Assembly: GCA_021158865.1 (NCBI GenBank)
Contig: JAGGSX010000132.1
Location: 1 to 15,655 of the forward strand
DNA from: Thermoplasmata archaeon
GTDB lineage: Archaea; Thermoplasmatota; E2; UBA202; JdFR-43
Reading direction: 5' to 3'
DNA length: 15,655 nt
The position numbers and the translations under genes were made by a program. Below the pieces are notes generated by a model, which did not search any database, was not told the DNA's origin, and worked only from the letters and a program-made list of their open reading frames with translations. This document shows positions 1 to 7,588 of this stretch, piece after piece. Positions within the stretch are counted from its first letter, which is position 1. Each line of letters begins with the position of its first letter.

Positions 1-1120
1 CTTCTATTGCTTTTGGTGTATTAAAATCATCATCCATTGCTTTTTCAAAGTTGTTTTTAAATTCTTCGATAGCTTTCAAATAATTTTTTTCTTTCATATT
101 TAATTCGCTTTCATCAAAATTTTCATCTTTTCCAGCCATTGCTTCCAGATTTTCCTTCATTACCTTTATCCTTTTTAAAGAATTTTCTGCATTTTTTAAT
201 GCTCTCTCATTAAAATCTGCAGGGCTTCTATAATGAACTGATGCAAAAAAGAACCGAAGAACTTCTGCATCCCATTGTTTTAAGGCATCTCTAATGTTTA
301 TTATATTCCCCAACGACTTGCTCATTTTTTCTCCACTTACTTTAAGCAAACCAGAATGAAGCCAATAATTTACAAATCTTTTTCCATAAGCAGATTCAGC
401 TTGAGCAATCTCATTCTCATGATGAGGAAAAATCAAATCCTGTCCCCCTCCATGTATATCAAAAGGCATGCCCAAATACTTTGCACTCATAACAGAGCAT
501 TCAATATGCCAGCCCGGCCGCCCGGCGCCCCACGGGCTATTCCATTTTGGCTCTCCTATCTTCGCTGCTTTCCATAAAGCAAAATCTTCTGGCTTCCTTT
601 TTTTCTCGCCTGGCTTTATCCTTGCTCCTGCTTTTATTTGCTTCATATCCTGCTTTGATAACTTTCCATAATCTTTGAATTTTTCAACACTGAAATAGAC
701 ATCTCCATTAGAAACATAGGCATATCCTTTTTCAACAAGTTTTTCAACCATTGAAACCATTTCTTTAATATGTTCGCTTGCTTTAGGATATAAATTTGCA
801 GGTCTTATTCCAATTTTTTCCATGTCATGAAGGCATCTTTTTGCATAAATGGATGAATATTTTAGAGCATCCATATTTTTTTCATTTGCAGCATTGATTA
901 TTTTATCATCTATATCTGTTATATTCTGAACATAAAAAACCTCATAACCTTTATATTCTAAATATCTTCTTATAATATCAAAAGCAACATAGGTGCGAGC
1001 ATGCCCTATATGAGCATCGCTATATGTAGTCATCCCACAAACATACATTTTTACCATACCATCTTCCATTGAAATAAAAGGTTCTTTTTTTCTTGTAAGT
1101 GTGTTGTAGATGTGAAGCAT
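1..1120 (-). CDS. cysS: Cysteinyl-tRNA synthetase, N-terminal part (cut by window edge)
   Basis: Class I aminoacyl-tRNA synthetase that charges tRNA-Cys with cysteine in the cytoplasm. The reading frame is open from the ATG at 1120 to the left edge, about 373 codons of a family that is usually about 460-480 residues, so the C-terminal tRNA-binding part is missing. The HIGH signature is HIGH at residues 37-40, preceded by the zinc-ligand Cys28 in VCGMTTYSDAHIGHA. Further in are WHIECS and PHHENEIAQ, which supply the remaining zinc ligands, and the second class I signature GEKMSKSLGN. It lies 29 bp after the PUA gene on the same strand and is probably co-transcribed, though a weak AT-rich stretch at 1141-1152 could be its own promoter. 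The segment around 505-535 is unusually GC-rich for this gene. Identity is near certain. Confidence 0.97.
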   Translation of the reverse strand, partial: MLHIYNTLTRKKEPFISMEDGMVKMYVCGMTTYSDAHIGHARTYVAFDIIRRYLEYKGYEVFYVQNITDIDDKIINAANEKNMDALKYSSIYAKRCLHDMEKIGIRPANLYPKASEHIKEMVSMVEKLVEKGYAYVSNGDVYFSVEKFKDYGKLSKQDMKQIKAGARIKPGEKKRKPEDFALWKAAKIGEPKWNSPWGAGRPGWHIECSVMSAKYLGMPFDIHGGGQDLIFPHHENEIAQAESAYGKRFVNYWLHSGLLKVSGEKMSKSLGNIINIRDALKQWDAEVLRFFFASVHYRSPADFNERALKNAENSLKRIKVMKENLEAMAGKDENFDESELNMKEKNYLKAIEEFKNNFEKAMDDDFNTPKAIE

Positions 1121-1149
1121 ATTCCTGAATGAACAGAAGTTAAAAAATT

Positions 1150-1626
1150 TTAGGTTTTCTCGCCTGTTGCCATCTTCCATATTTTATCTCCTATATGATG
1201 CATGTTTTCAACTGCTTTTCCTTTTTTTGCTTCCTTCATTTCTTTTCCATCCATCAATGCTTTCCCAATGGCAAGAGGCAAACCACGACAATCCTTAACC
1301 CACACAATTTCATTTATTTTTATATCTTCATCAGCATCTGTTACGCCAGCCGCCATAATGTTGGCACCATTTAAAATATATTTTATTGCTCCATCATCAA
1401 CAACAACAAATTTTTTTCTTGCCTTATATTTTTTCAATCCCAAAACATTCAGGAATGGATGCCCATTTACAATCATTCCATATAATTTTCTATCGATAAA
1501 TAAAAATTTCATATTCTTATATTCTGCTATTTCTATTGATCCATCTATTTTACATTCCAGCGTTTTTTCAATTTCATTTATTATCTTTTTTGCTTCCTTT
1601 TTATTCAGCATGTGTCGATTTTTCAT
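1150..1626 (-). CDS. PUA-domain RNA-binding protein, archaeal MCT-1/Tma20-like
   Basis: A 158-residue cytoplasmic protein with the layout of archaeal MCT-1/Tma20-like proteins: a pre-PUA domain (about residues 1-75, containing KFLFIDRKLYGMIVNGHPFLN) followed by a PUA domain (about 77-150). The PUA core is the segment GANIMAAGVTDADEDIKI followed by VWV and a Gly/Ala-rich strand near GLPLAIGKALMDG. In eukaryotes the related proteins act in translation re-initiation and ribosome recycling; a role in translation or RNA modification here is an inference. The start at 1626 has a TATA-like box 15-25 nt upstream. A second Met at residue 6 (1611) is possible. It is the first gene of a two-gene unit with cysS, both being translation genes, and is divergent from the transporter at 1670. 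Confidence 0.88.
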   Translation of the reverse strand: MKNRHMLNKKEAKKIINEIEKTLECKIDGSIEIAEYKNMKFLFIDRKLYGMIVNGHPFLNVLGLKKYKARKKFVVVDDGAIKYILNGANIMAAGVTDADEDIKINEIVWVKDCRGLPLAIGKALMDGKEMKEAKKGKAVENMHHIGDKIWKMATGEKT

Positions 1627-1637
1627 AATAAAAGAAA

Positions 1638-1656
1638 GTATTTTATTTTATATTTC
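1638..1656. promoter_or_regulatory. Shared AT-rich core for two divergent promoters
   Basis: Only 43 bp (1627-1669) separate the start codons of the PUA gene (minus) and the transporter (plus). One tract of T and A at 1640-1656 is TATA-like on both strands. Its centre, near 1648, is about 22 nt from each start codon, which fits nearly leaderless transcription in both directions. Two separate full promoters do not fit comfortably in this space. Confidence 0.45.
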
Positions 1657-1669
1657 TCTCTATTCAAGA

Positions 1670-3022
1670 ATGAAAAAAATTTATATTTCAATAGCACTCC
1701 TTGCAATTGTATTGGCAATTGTTATTCCATCTCCAGATGGATTGACAAAAGAAGGGGAAATAATGTTTGGAATACTTGCCATGGCTGTAATTTTATGGAT
1801 AACAAATGCGATACCAATTGCAGCAACAGGCATATTAATAATGGCTTTACAACCTTTATTTGGTATAATGCCAGCAAAAGATGTTTTTGCGAATTTTGGT
1901 AATAGAGCTGTATTTTTTATTCTTGCTTCTTTTATTCTCGCCGCTTCAATGGAAAAATATGGTTTGCATAAAAGATTTGCATTAAAATTGCTCCGCATAT
2001 TTGGAAAGAATGGAAAGACATTTATTTTTGGAATCATGCTCACTGGAGCTATTTTATCTTTCATAATGTTATCCCATGCTGTAGCCATTTTATTGCTACC
2101 AATTTTAATAACCATATTGCTATCATTAAAAGCAATTCCAAAAGAAAGTAATTTTGGTGTTGCATCCATGCTTGCCATGGCTTATGGAACTTCCATAGGA
2201 AGCTGGGGAACATTACTTGGAGGGGCGAGAGATCCTTTAAGCATAGCATTTCTTGGAGAGATGGGCTACAACCTTACATTTGTGGGCTGGATGAAATATG
2301 CATTGCCTGTTGTTTTTGTTGCATTGCCTGTCCTCTTCATAATAATCATTTATATGTATCCTCCTAAAATAAAAAGCATTGGTCATGTAATAGACATTCT
2401 GCAAAAAGATATTTCAAGAAAAATGATGTTAAAGGAAAAGGAAGTCTTACTTGTTTATGCAATAACGATAATTTTATGGATATTTTTTTCAAGCAGCATA
2501 GGTATAGCGGTCATAGCGCTTCTTGCTTCTTCCGCTTTATTCCTATTGAATCTCGTGGATTGGAATGACATTGAGCGGAGAGTTCAATGGGGTATAATAA
2601 TGCTTTATGGAGGAGCGATAACAATGGGAAAAAGTCTGGCGACGACGGGCGCCGCCTCCTGGCTTGCTGGCAACATTGTTCCTTTCTTTGGAGATAATAA
2701 ATGGCTCATCTTATTTTCTGTAATTTTCATAACAATTTTTTTAACAAATTTAATGAGTAATACTGCTGCTGTTGCAACCATGCTTCCAATTGGCTTTGAA
2801 ATGCTGGTTTCTGCAGGAATAAATCCTGTTATAGCTGTCATGTCCATAGCAATGGCGGGTGGCGTTTCTTTTGTTCTGATTATATCCACACCTTCAATAG
2901 CAATTGCATATTCTTCTGGTTACATATCACAAAAAAATTTGATAAAAACCGGGCTTATTTCAAGCATTGTATGCCTTATTTTGATAATGATATTCGCATT
3001 TTCATACTGGCAATTTTTGTGA
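1670..3022 (+). CDS. SLC13/DASS-type sodium:anion (carboxylate or sulfate) symporter
   Basis: A 450-residue polytopic membrane protein of the divalent anion:sodium symporter group, expected to import sulfate or di/tricarboxylates in the cell membrane. It begins MKKIYISIALLAIVLAI and shows the early family segment ILWITNAIPIAATGI (about 42-56) and two inverted halves. The second half holds the canonical Ser-Asn-Thr signature in NLMSNTAAVATMLPI (S363-N364-T365). At the matching place in the first half the signature is S135-H136-A137 (LSHAVAILLLP). The loop GTSIGSWGTLLGGARDP (173-189) is the usual glycine/threonine-rich substrate region. The frame stays open far upstream (to 1202), but that part lies antisense to the PUA gene, so ATG 1670 is the start. 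The gene is 31 bp from a 2-hydroxy-acid oxidase gene, suggesting a hydroxycarboxylate substrate (inference). Confidence 0.88.
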   Translation: MKKIYISIALLAIVLAIVIPSPDGLTKEGEIMFGILAMAVILWITNAIPIAATGILIMALQPLFGIMPAKDVFANFGNRAVFFILASFILAASMEKYGLHKRFALKLLRIFGKNGKTFIFGIMLTGAILSFIMLSHAVAILLLPILITILLSLKAIPKESNFGVASMLAMAYGTSIGSWGTLLGGARDPLSIAFLGEMGYNLTFVGWMKYALPVVFVALPVLFIIIIYMYPPKIKSIGHVIDILQKDISRKMMLKEKEVLLVYAITIILWIFFSSSIGIAVIALLASSALFLLNLVDWNDIERRVQWGIIMLYGGAITMGKSLATTGAASWLAGNIVPFFGDNKWLILFSVIFITIFLTNLMSNTAAVATMLPIGFEMLVSAGINPVIAVMSIAMAGGVSFVLIISTPSIAIAYSSGYISQKNLIKTGLISSIVCLILIMIFAFSYWQFL

Positions 3023-3026
3023 TAAA

Positions 3027-3035
3027 TTAATAAAT
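3027..3035 (+). promoter_or_regulatory. TATA-like box before the glcD-like gene
   Basis: The stretch TTAATAAAT is centred about 24 nt before ATG 3054, in the 31-bp gap after the transporter gene. It would allow leaderless initiation of the oxidase pair independent of the transporter. Weak by itself; supported by the same spacing at other genes in the window. Confidence 0.35.
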
Positions 3036-3053
3036 GAAATATTCTTTACCACT

Positions 3054-4454
3054 ATGGATATTATAGAAGAGCTTGAAGACAACTTAGGAAAAAATAAAGT
3101 TTTTTATGATAATGCAAGCAAATATGCTTATGGTTTTGATGCGAGTATACATCATGCTGTGGCAGATGTGATTGTTAAACCAAAAAATGCCAATGATGTT
3201 AAAGAAGTTGTCAAAATTGCATATAAATATGGCATGCCAATTATTGCAAGAGGAGCAGGAACAGCTTTATCGGGGCAGGCTGTTCCAATAAAAGGAGGGA
3301 TTATTTTAGATATGGCTGGAATGGATAAAATAAAAGAAGTCAGGATAGAAAATCTTTATTGCGTTGTTGAGCCAGGTGTGATATATGCACAATTGAATAA
3401 CGAACTAAAAAAATATGGTTTTTTCTTTCCCCCTTCACCAGGAAGTGGTGATGTATGCACTATTGGAGGCATGATAGCTACAAATGCATCTGGAATGAGG
3501 GCAATAAAATATGGCGCGACAAGAGATTATGTTCTTGGTTTGCAGGTTGTTTTTCCTCCAGGGAAAATTTACAGGATAGGGACTTCAACATTGAAAAATG
3601 CATCTGGTTATCAAATTGAACGCTTGATGGTTGGGAGCGAAGGAACATTGGGAATAATAACAGAAGCAACATTGAGAATATCTCCATTGCCTGAGAAAAG
3701 AGGAGTTGCTTTGGCATCTTTTGACAGTCTTTATGATGCTGGAAAAGGAGTTGCAAATATAATATCTTCTGGTATTATTCCTTCAGCTCTGGACATAATG
3801 GATAAAATTTGCATACAGGCAGTGAATAAATCAATGAAAATTGGATTACCGGATACAGAAGCCATCCTTATTATAGAAAAAGACGGAAAAAGGCGGGAAA
3901 TAAAGGAAGATATGGAAAAAATAGTGAGGATATGCAAGGAAAGTGGTTCAAAAAAAGTAGAATTTACTGATGATGAAAAAGAAATGGAAAAATTGTGGAG
4001 AGGAAGAAAAGGTGTTCTACCTTCTTTATCAAGATATGGAAAGGATAAGATTTCTGTCTCTCTCGCAGATGATATGGCTGTCCCCATTTCAAAAATACCA
4101 GATGCCGTAAAATCTTTTCAGGAATTATCCAAAAAATATAATATTTTAATTGGAACTTATGGACATGCTGGTGATGGAAATTTGCATACAAAGATATTGA
4201 TAAATCCGAAAGATAAAGAGCAATGGAAAAAGGCGGAGAAAGTTGTTGATGAAATATATAAAGTTGTTTATAATTTAGGTGGCATCGTTAGTGGAGAACA
4301 TGGGATTGGCATATCAAAAGCTCCGTGGATGGTTAAAGAAAATTTAAATATAATGAAAAAAATAAAAGATGCCATAGATCCAAAAAATATAATGAATCCA
4401 GGCAAGATGATGGAATGGAAAGGAAGTATAATAACAAATTTGAGGTATAGATAA
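3054..4454 (+). CDS. glcD: FAD-linked 2-hydroxy-acid dehydrogenase, GlcD / D-lactate dehydrogenase type
   Basis: A 466-residue flavoprotein of the vanillyl-alcohol-oxidase superfamily (FAD_binding_4 plus FAD-oxidase C domain), expected to oxidise D-lactate, glycolate or a related D-2-hydroxy acid to the 2-oxo acid. The FAD-binding half shows RGAGTALSGQAVPIKGG (66-82), then PPSPGSGDVCTIGGMIATNA and SGMRAIKYGATRDYVLG. The catalytic C-terminal half has the metal/substrate motif YGHAGDGNLH with H371 and H378, and SGEHGIG with E415-H416, which are typical of the D-lactate/D-2-hydroxyglutarate dehydrogenase branch. Length is full for the family. The stop is 1 bp from the start of the iron-sulfur partner, so the two are translated together. 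No glcE is present. The exact substrate cannot be read from the sequence. Confidence 0.93.
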   Translation: MDIIEELEDNLGKNKVFYDNASKYAYGFDASIHHAVADVIVKPKNANDVKEVVKIAYKYGMPIIARGAGTALSGQAVPIKGGIILDMAGMDKIKEVRIENLYCVVEPGVIYAQLNNELKKYGFFFPPSPGSGDVCTIGGMIATNASGMRAIKYGATRDYVLGLQVVFPPGKIYRIGTSTLKNASGYQIERLMVGSEGTLGIITEATLRISPLPEKRGVALASFDSLYDAGKGVANIISSGIIPSALDIMDKICIQAVNKSMKIGLPDTEAILIIEKDGKRREIKEDMEKIVRICKESGSKKVEFTDDEKEMEKLWRGRKGVLPSLSRYGKDKISVSLADDMAVPISKIPDAVKSFQELSKKYNILIGTYGHAGDGNLHTKILINPKDKEQWKKAEKVVDEIYKVVYNLGGIVSGEHGIGISKAPWMVKENLNIMKKIKDAIDPKNIMNPGKMMEWKGSIITNLRYR

Positions 4455-4455
4455 A

Positions 4456-5373
4456 ATGCTTGAAAAATATCGTGATGAAATTTTAAGTTGCACAGGTTGT
4501 GGCTTTTGTAAAAAATTATGCCCATTGTATCATTTAACAAAAAAGGAAGTTGATGGACCAAAAGGAAAAATAATGATTGCCTACGGTCTTTTAACTGGAG
4601 AAATAAAAGAAGATAACTCAATCATTGAAGCCCTTCAAAAAACCCCTTTATGCAGGATATGTGAGACAACATGTCCTTCTCTAATAAAAATAACAGATAT
4701 AATAAAAGCAGCCCGCCACGACTTAAAAAAATTGCTACCAGCTCACGAAAAACTCATTGAAGAATTGCAATCAATAAACGAAAAGCCAGAAGGAGAAAAA
4801 GTAATATTTGCAGGAATGCAGGCAAAGGAAATTGGGGCAATAAAAAAAATTTCTTCATTAATAGACGCAAGCCCATATTATGGCGGATGCGGAGCCGCCA
4901 TAGAGCGAGTTGGAAGAAAAAATAACATAATTGAAAAAATTTTGCAGAATTTCAGAGAGGCAGGAGTAAAAGAAATAATTTTTTATGAGTGTGATTGCAT
5001 GAAATTTTTTAGCCATGATTTCAAAGTTAGCCATATTTTTGATGAATTGAAAAAATTTAATTTAAATTATATTGGAGGAAGATACATATATCATGAGCCA
5101 CCTGAGCTTTCTTACCTTGGGATTGATGGGAGAAGCATTATAAAAAAAATTGGTGAGATTGTTGAATTTGACTCACCAAAATGCTGTGGAGGAAGAATTG
5201 AATTTGAAAGAGCTTTCCCAGATGAAGCAAAAATGCTTGCCAAAGATTTAATAAAAGAAGCAAAGAATAAAAATGCTACAATTGTTACAGCATCTCCTGA
5301 ATGCTATGCTCATCTAAAAAAATACGGAAATATTATTGATATGCTTGAGTTGGTAGAAAGAGCAATGGATTAA
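4456..5373 (+). CDS. GlcF-like iron-sulfur oxidoreductase subunit, compact variant
   Basis: A 305-residue Fe-S protein, the likely electron acceptor of the GlcD-like flavoprotein just upstream. The N-terminus aligns with bacterial GlcF: the first ferredoxin motif is complete (C12, C15, C18, C22-P), followed by DGPKGKI. The second motif is LCRICETTCP with C66, C69 and C73; the first of the four usual cysteines is T63. The C-terminal CCG region is also reduced. A GGCG (C145) and ECDC (C179, C181) look like the second half of a first CCG domain whose first half is absent. In the second domain the usual YHDPCHL is YHEPPEL (P216), followed by KCCGG (C243-C244) and SPECYAHL (C283). The protein is about 100 residues shorter than GlcF (about 400). 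No frameshift is seen and flanking residues are conserved, so it looks like a functional variant. Which acceptor it feeds (quinone, ferredoxin or other) is unknown. Confidence 0.85.
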   Translation: MLEKYRDEILSCTGCGFCKKLCPLYHLTKKEVDGPKGKIMIAYGLLTGEIKEDNSIIEALQKTPLCRICETTCPSLIKITDIIKAARHDLKKLLPAHEKLIEELQSINEKPEGEKVIFAGMQAKEIGAIKKISSLIDASPYYGGCGAAIERVGRKNNIIEKILQNFREAGVKEIIFYECDCMKFFSHDFKVSHIFDELKKFNLNYIGGRYIYHEPPELSYLGIDGRSIIKKIGEIVEFDSPKCCGGRIEFERAFPDEAKMLAKDLIKEAKNKNATIVTASPECYAHLKKYGNIIDMLELVERAMD

Positions 5374-5374
5374 A

Positions 5375-5384
5375 ATTATTATAA
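5375..5384 (+). promoter_or_regulatory. TATA-like box before ugd
   Basis: ATTATTATAA lies in the 29-bp gap before ugd, centred about 24 nt from ATG 5403. No Shine-Dalgarno-like sequence precedes the start, consistent with a leaderless transcript separate from the glcD/glcF pair. Confidence 0.4.
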
Positions 5385-5402
5385 TGCATCACATTTACAA
5401 TC

Positions 5403-6638
5403 ATGGATATAAGTGTTATAGGGGCAGGATATGTTGGTTTAACAACAGGGATTTCTTTTGCAGAATTTGGCAACAAAGTCAAGTTTATAGACATAGATGA
5501 AAATAAAATAAATAAAATAAAACATGGTATAGCTCCAATATATGAAGAAGGATTACAGGAACTAATTAAAAAAAATTTTGATAGGATAAATGCAACAACA
5601 AACTATGAAAATTTAGACAGCATTGTTTTTATATGTGTGGGAACACCATCATTGCCAACTGGCTTGATAAATTTACAGTATGTTAAGCAGGCAGTGGAAA
5701 ATGTAGCAAAGAATTTGGATGATGGACTTATAATCATAAAAAGCACAGTTTTTCCTGGAACAACAGAAAAAATTTTACTCCCCATTGTAAGAAAATATTC
5801 TGATAAAATAAGCATTGCAATGAATCCTGAATTTTTAAGAGAGGGAATGGCATTGCATGATTTTATGAATCCCGACAGGATAATAATTGGAGTTATTGAT
5901 GAAAGAGGGGAAAAAATATTAAAAAAATTATATACCCCTATAAAAGCTCCAATCATGGTAACAAATCCGACGACTGCAGAAATGATAAAATATGCAAGCA
6001 ATTCATTTCTCGCAACAAAAATATCGTTTGCAAATGAAATTGGAAACTTGGCAAAAATTTTGGGAATAGATGTTTATGATGTTATGAAAGGTGTTTCTAT
6101 GGACCATCGTATTTCTCCATATTTTTTGAATGCTGGCGCCGGGTTTGGCGGCTCCTGCTTCCCAAAAGATTTGAGGGCTATTGCATCTGGAGCAAAAAAA
6201 CTTGGTTATGATATGAAATTAATAAATGCTGTTTTAGAAATAAATGATGAGCAACCTTTACGTTTGATAAAATTGCTTGAAAAATATATGAGTATAGAAG
6301 GCAAAGAAATAGCTGTTTTGGGGCTTGCATTTAAAGCAAATACAGATGATATAAGAGAATCGAGAAGCATTCCTGTAATAAAGGAGCTTATTAAAAAAGG
6401 AGCAAATGTTAGGGCTTATGACCCAATGGCTATGGAAAACATGAAGAAGATTTTTGATATAAAATATTGTAATAGTGTTGAAGAAGCTTTGATGAATGCA
6501 GATGCATGCATAATTATGACAGATTGGAAAGAATTTGAAGACATAGATTTTAGAAACATGAAAAATAAGATTGTTATAGAAGGAAGAAAAATTTTGAAAA
6601 ACAGAGAAGGAATAATATATGAAGGAATATGCTGGTAA
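5403..6638 (+). CDS. ugd: UDP-glucose 6-dehydrogenase
   Basis: A 411-residue cytoplasmic NAD-dependent enzyme that oxidises UDP-glucose to UDP-glucuronate in two steps, giving precursors for surface polysaccharide or protein glycosylation. The N-terminal Rossmann motif is GAGYVG (7-12). Central motifs include STVFPGTTEK, NPEFLREGMALHDF, the helix with K196 and N200 (EMIKYASNSF), and the catalytic cysteine C252 in GAGFGGSCFPKDLR. The C-terminal domain starts near VLGLAFKANTDDIRESRS. Length is slightly shorter than bacterial Ugd but all key residues are present. UDP-N-acetylmannosamine dehydrogenase is a related alternative, but NPEFLREG and the GGSCFPKD context favour Ugd. No glycosyltransferase lies nearby. 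tRNA-Arg begins 3 bp after the stop codon. Confidence 0.93.
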   Translation: MDISVIGAGYVGLTTGISFAEFGNKVKFIDIDENKINKIKHGIAPIYEEGLQELIKKNFDRINATTNYENLDSIVFICVGTPSLPTGLINLQYVKQAVENVAKNLDDGLIIIKSTVFPGTTEKILLPIVRKYSDKISIAMNPEFLREGMALHDFMNPDRIIIGVIDERGEKILKKLYTPIKAPIMVTNPTTAEMIKYASNSFLATKISFANEIGNLAKILGIDVYDVMKGVSMDHRISPYFLNAGAGFGGSCFPKDLRAIASGAKKLGYDMKLINAVLEINDEQPLRLIKLLEKYMSIEGKEIAVLGLAFKANTDDIRESRSIPVIKELIKKGANVRAYDPMAMENMKKIFDIKYCNSVEEALMNADACIIMTDWKEFEDIDFRNMKNKIVIEGRKILKNREGIIYEGICW

Positions 6639-6641
6639 TAA

Positions 6642-6714
6642 GGGTCCGTAGCCTAGCGGAGAAGGCGGCAGCCTTCGGAGCTGCAGATCAGGGGTTCGAA
6701 TCCCCTCGGGCCCG
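6642..6714 (+). tRNA. tRNA-Arg, anticodon TCG
   Basis: A complete cloverleaf of 73 nt without an intron. The acceptor stem GGGTCCG pairs with CGGGCCC (6707-6713; one T-G pair), with discriminator G6714. The D stem is GCCT/AGGC; the anticodon stem is GCAGC/GCTGC around loop CTTCGGA, giving anticodon TCG at 6675-6677, which reads CGA. The T arm is AGGGG-TTCGAAT-CCCCT. The 3' CCA is not encoded. It starts 3 bp after the ugd stop codon, so it may be cut out of a ugd transcript. A short T tract follows at 6716-6719, before the convergent mscS stop codon. Confidence 0.96.
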
Positions 6715-6729
6715 CTTTTAATAATAAAA

Positions 6730-7476
6730 TTATTTTCTCAAAATCACTTCTGTGTGAGGATATGCTATTTCTATATCCCCAGCATTTTTTATCCTGATAA
6801 ATATTTCTCTCGTTATAGCAGTAGATATCTCATTCCTTCTAACTGCAGGAACATAATATCTAACAATCACATTTATTCCCGAATCCATGAATTTTAATCT
6901 TATGCGAGGTTCTTTAGAAATTTTTTTGGGAAAATTTTCCCATAGTGGAGACATAATATCTTCAACAACTTTCGCGATAATTTTCTCTGCTTTTCCCAGA
7001 TTGCTTTCATACGTAATGATTGTTTTAACTTCATCAACAATGAAATCATGCTGTGCAGTATAGTTCAGAATTTCTTTCTCAAATATTATTGAGTTTGGCA
7101 CAACTGCTATCCTGCCCGATTTTTCCTCCCCACCAATTGTTCCTCCTATTTCCTCTATAGAGATGTAAGATATGCTAATGTCTTTTACATCCCCCTTCAA
7201 GCCGTCTATTGCAATTCTATCACCAATGAAAAAAGGTTTTCTTATCACAATAACTATCCATGCAACGATATTTGTAATTGGTTTTTGAAGTGCAAAGCCC
7301 AATGCAACGCTGAGAAGACCCATCACAAGCCCTAATTCCGTCCACGAACCAAAATAAGAAAAAAGGAAAAATAGAATAAAGATAAATACAAATAGATATT
7401 TTATAATATTGAGAAATATGATTACATTAGATATCTGTCTCTTCGTTTTTGCTTTTTTTAACAGCAATTTTTTCAT
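6730..7476 (-). CDS. mscS: Small-conductance mechanosensitive channel, MscS family
   Basis: A membrane channel of about 248 residues expected to open under membrane tension and release solutes at hypo-osmotic shock. The N-terminus is strongly basic (MKKLLLKKAKTKR). One hydrophobic helix follows (NVIIFLNIIKYLFVFIFILF), then the pore helix region LGLVMGLLSVALGFALQKP with the family's small-residue pattern. Next is KPFFIGDRIAIDGLKGDVKDI, the start of the cytoplasmic beta domain, then VVPNS and an alpha/beta C-terminal domain ending in a strand with HTEVILRK. It is a minimal form with about two or three membrane helices. A start 10 codons earlier (7506) is open, but ATG 7476 fits better: it lies 4 bp after the stop of the small ORF at 7481-7588 and leaves a basic amphipathic start. 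Convergent with tRNA-Arg. Confidence 0.9.
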   Translation of the reverse strand: MKKLLLKKAKTKRQISNVIIFLNIIKYLFVFIFILFFLFSYFGSWTELGLVMGLLSVALGFALQKPITNIVAWIVIVIRKPFFIGDRIAIDGLKGDVKDISISYISIEEIGGTIGGEEKSGRIAVVPNSIIFEKEILNYTAQHDFIVDEVKTIITYESNLGKAEKIIAKVVEDIMSPLWENFPKKISKEPRIRLKFMDSGINVIVRYYVPAVRRNEISTAITREIFIRIKNAGDIEIAYPHTEVILRK

Positions 7477-7480
7477 AAAC

Positions 7481-7588
7481 TTATAAAAAGAAAATGATGA
7501 ATACAATCACTGATATTGTTATTATCCAGAGTAGATTAACTATGCTCTCTCTCGGCAAGAGATTCGGAAAGTCGGTTATGCCATCCAT
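7481..7588 (-). CDS. Possible 35-residue single-pass membrane peptide upstream of mscS
   Basis: An open frame of 35 codons beginning MDGITDFPNLLPRESIVN and ending with one hydrophobic helix (LLWIITISVIVFIIFFL) directly at the stop. The stop lies 4 bp before the preferred mscS start, so the two would be translated in tandem. The frame lies partly in a GC-rich patch (7541-7598) that stands out from the AT-rich surroundings. Against it: the nearest TATA-like box (7604-7610) is only about 19 nt from the ATG, short for leaderless initiation, and the GC-rich patch could be a structured 5' leader of mscS, with a possible 5-bp hairpin at 7548-7562. No known family is recognised. Confidence 0.3.
   Translation of the reverse strand: MDGITDFPNLLPRESIVNLLWIITISVIVFIIFFL

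Noticed and set aside
356..671. Two small plus-strand ORFs inside cysS
   Set aside because: They are antisense shadows of cysS, which is supported by HIGH and KMSKS motifs.
1202..1669. Upstream extension of the transporter frame by 156 codons
   Set aside because: It is antisense to the PUA gene, lacks membrane-protein character typical of the family start, and ATG 1670 has a TATA-like box and matches the expected N-terminus.
6720..6735. Short inverted repeat AATAAT-AAA-ATTATT as a terminator
   Set aside because: It is all A/T, would be a weak hairpin, and overlaps the mscS stop codon; such repeats arise by chance in this composition.
7477..7506. Longer mscS start giving MYSSFSFYKF before MKKLLLKK
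   Set aside because: It overlaps the small ORF and adds residues unlike a membrane-channel start; ATG 7476 follows the small ORF stop directly.
7493..7514. Possible box C/D sRNA (ATGATGA followed by CTGA)
   Set aside because: Spacing between boxes is 9 nt rather than about 12, and no second box pair with the right spacing follows.
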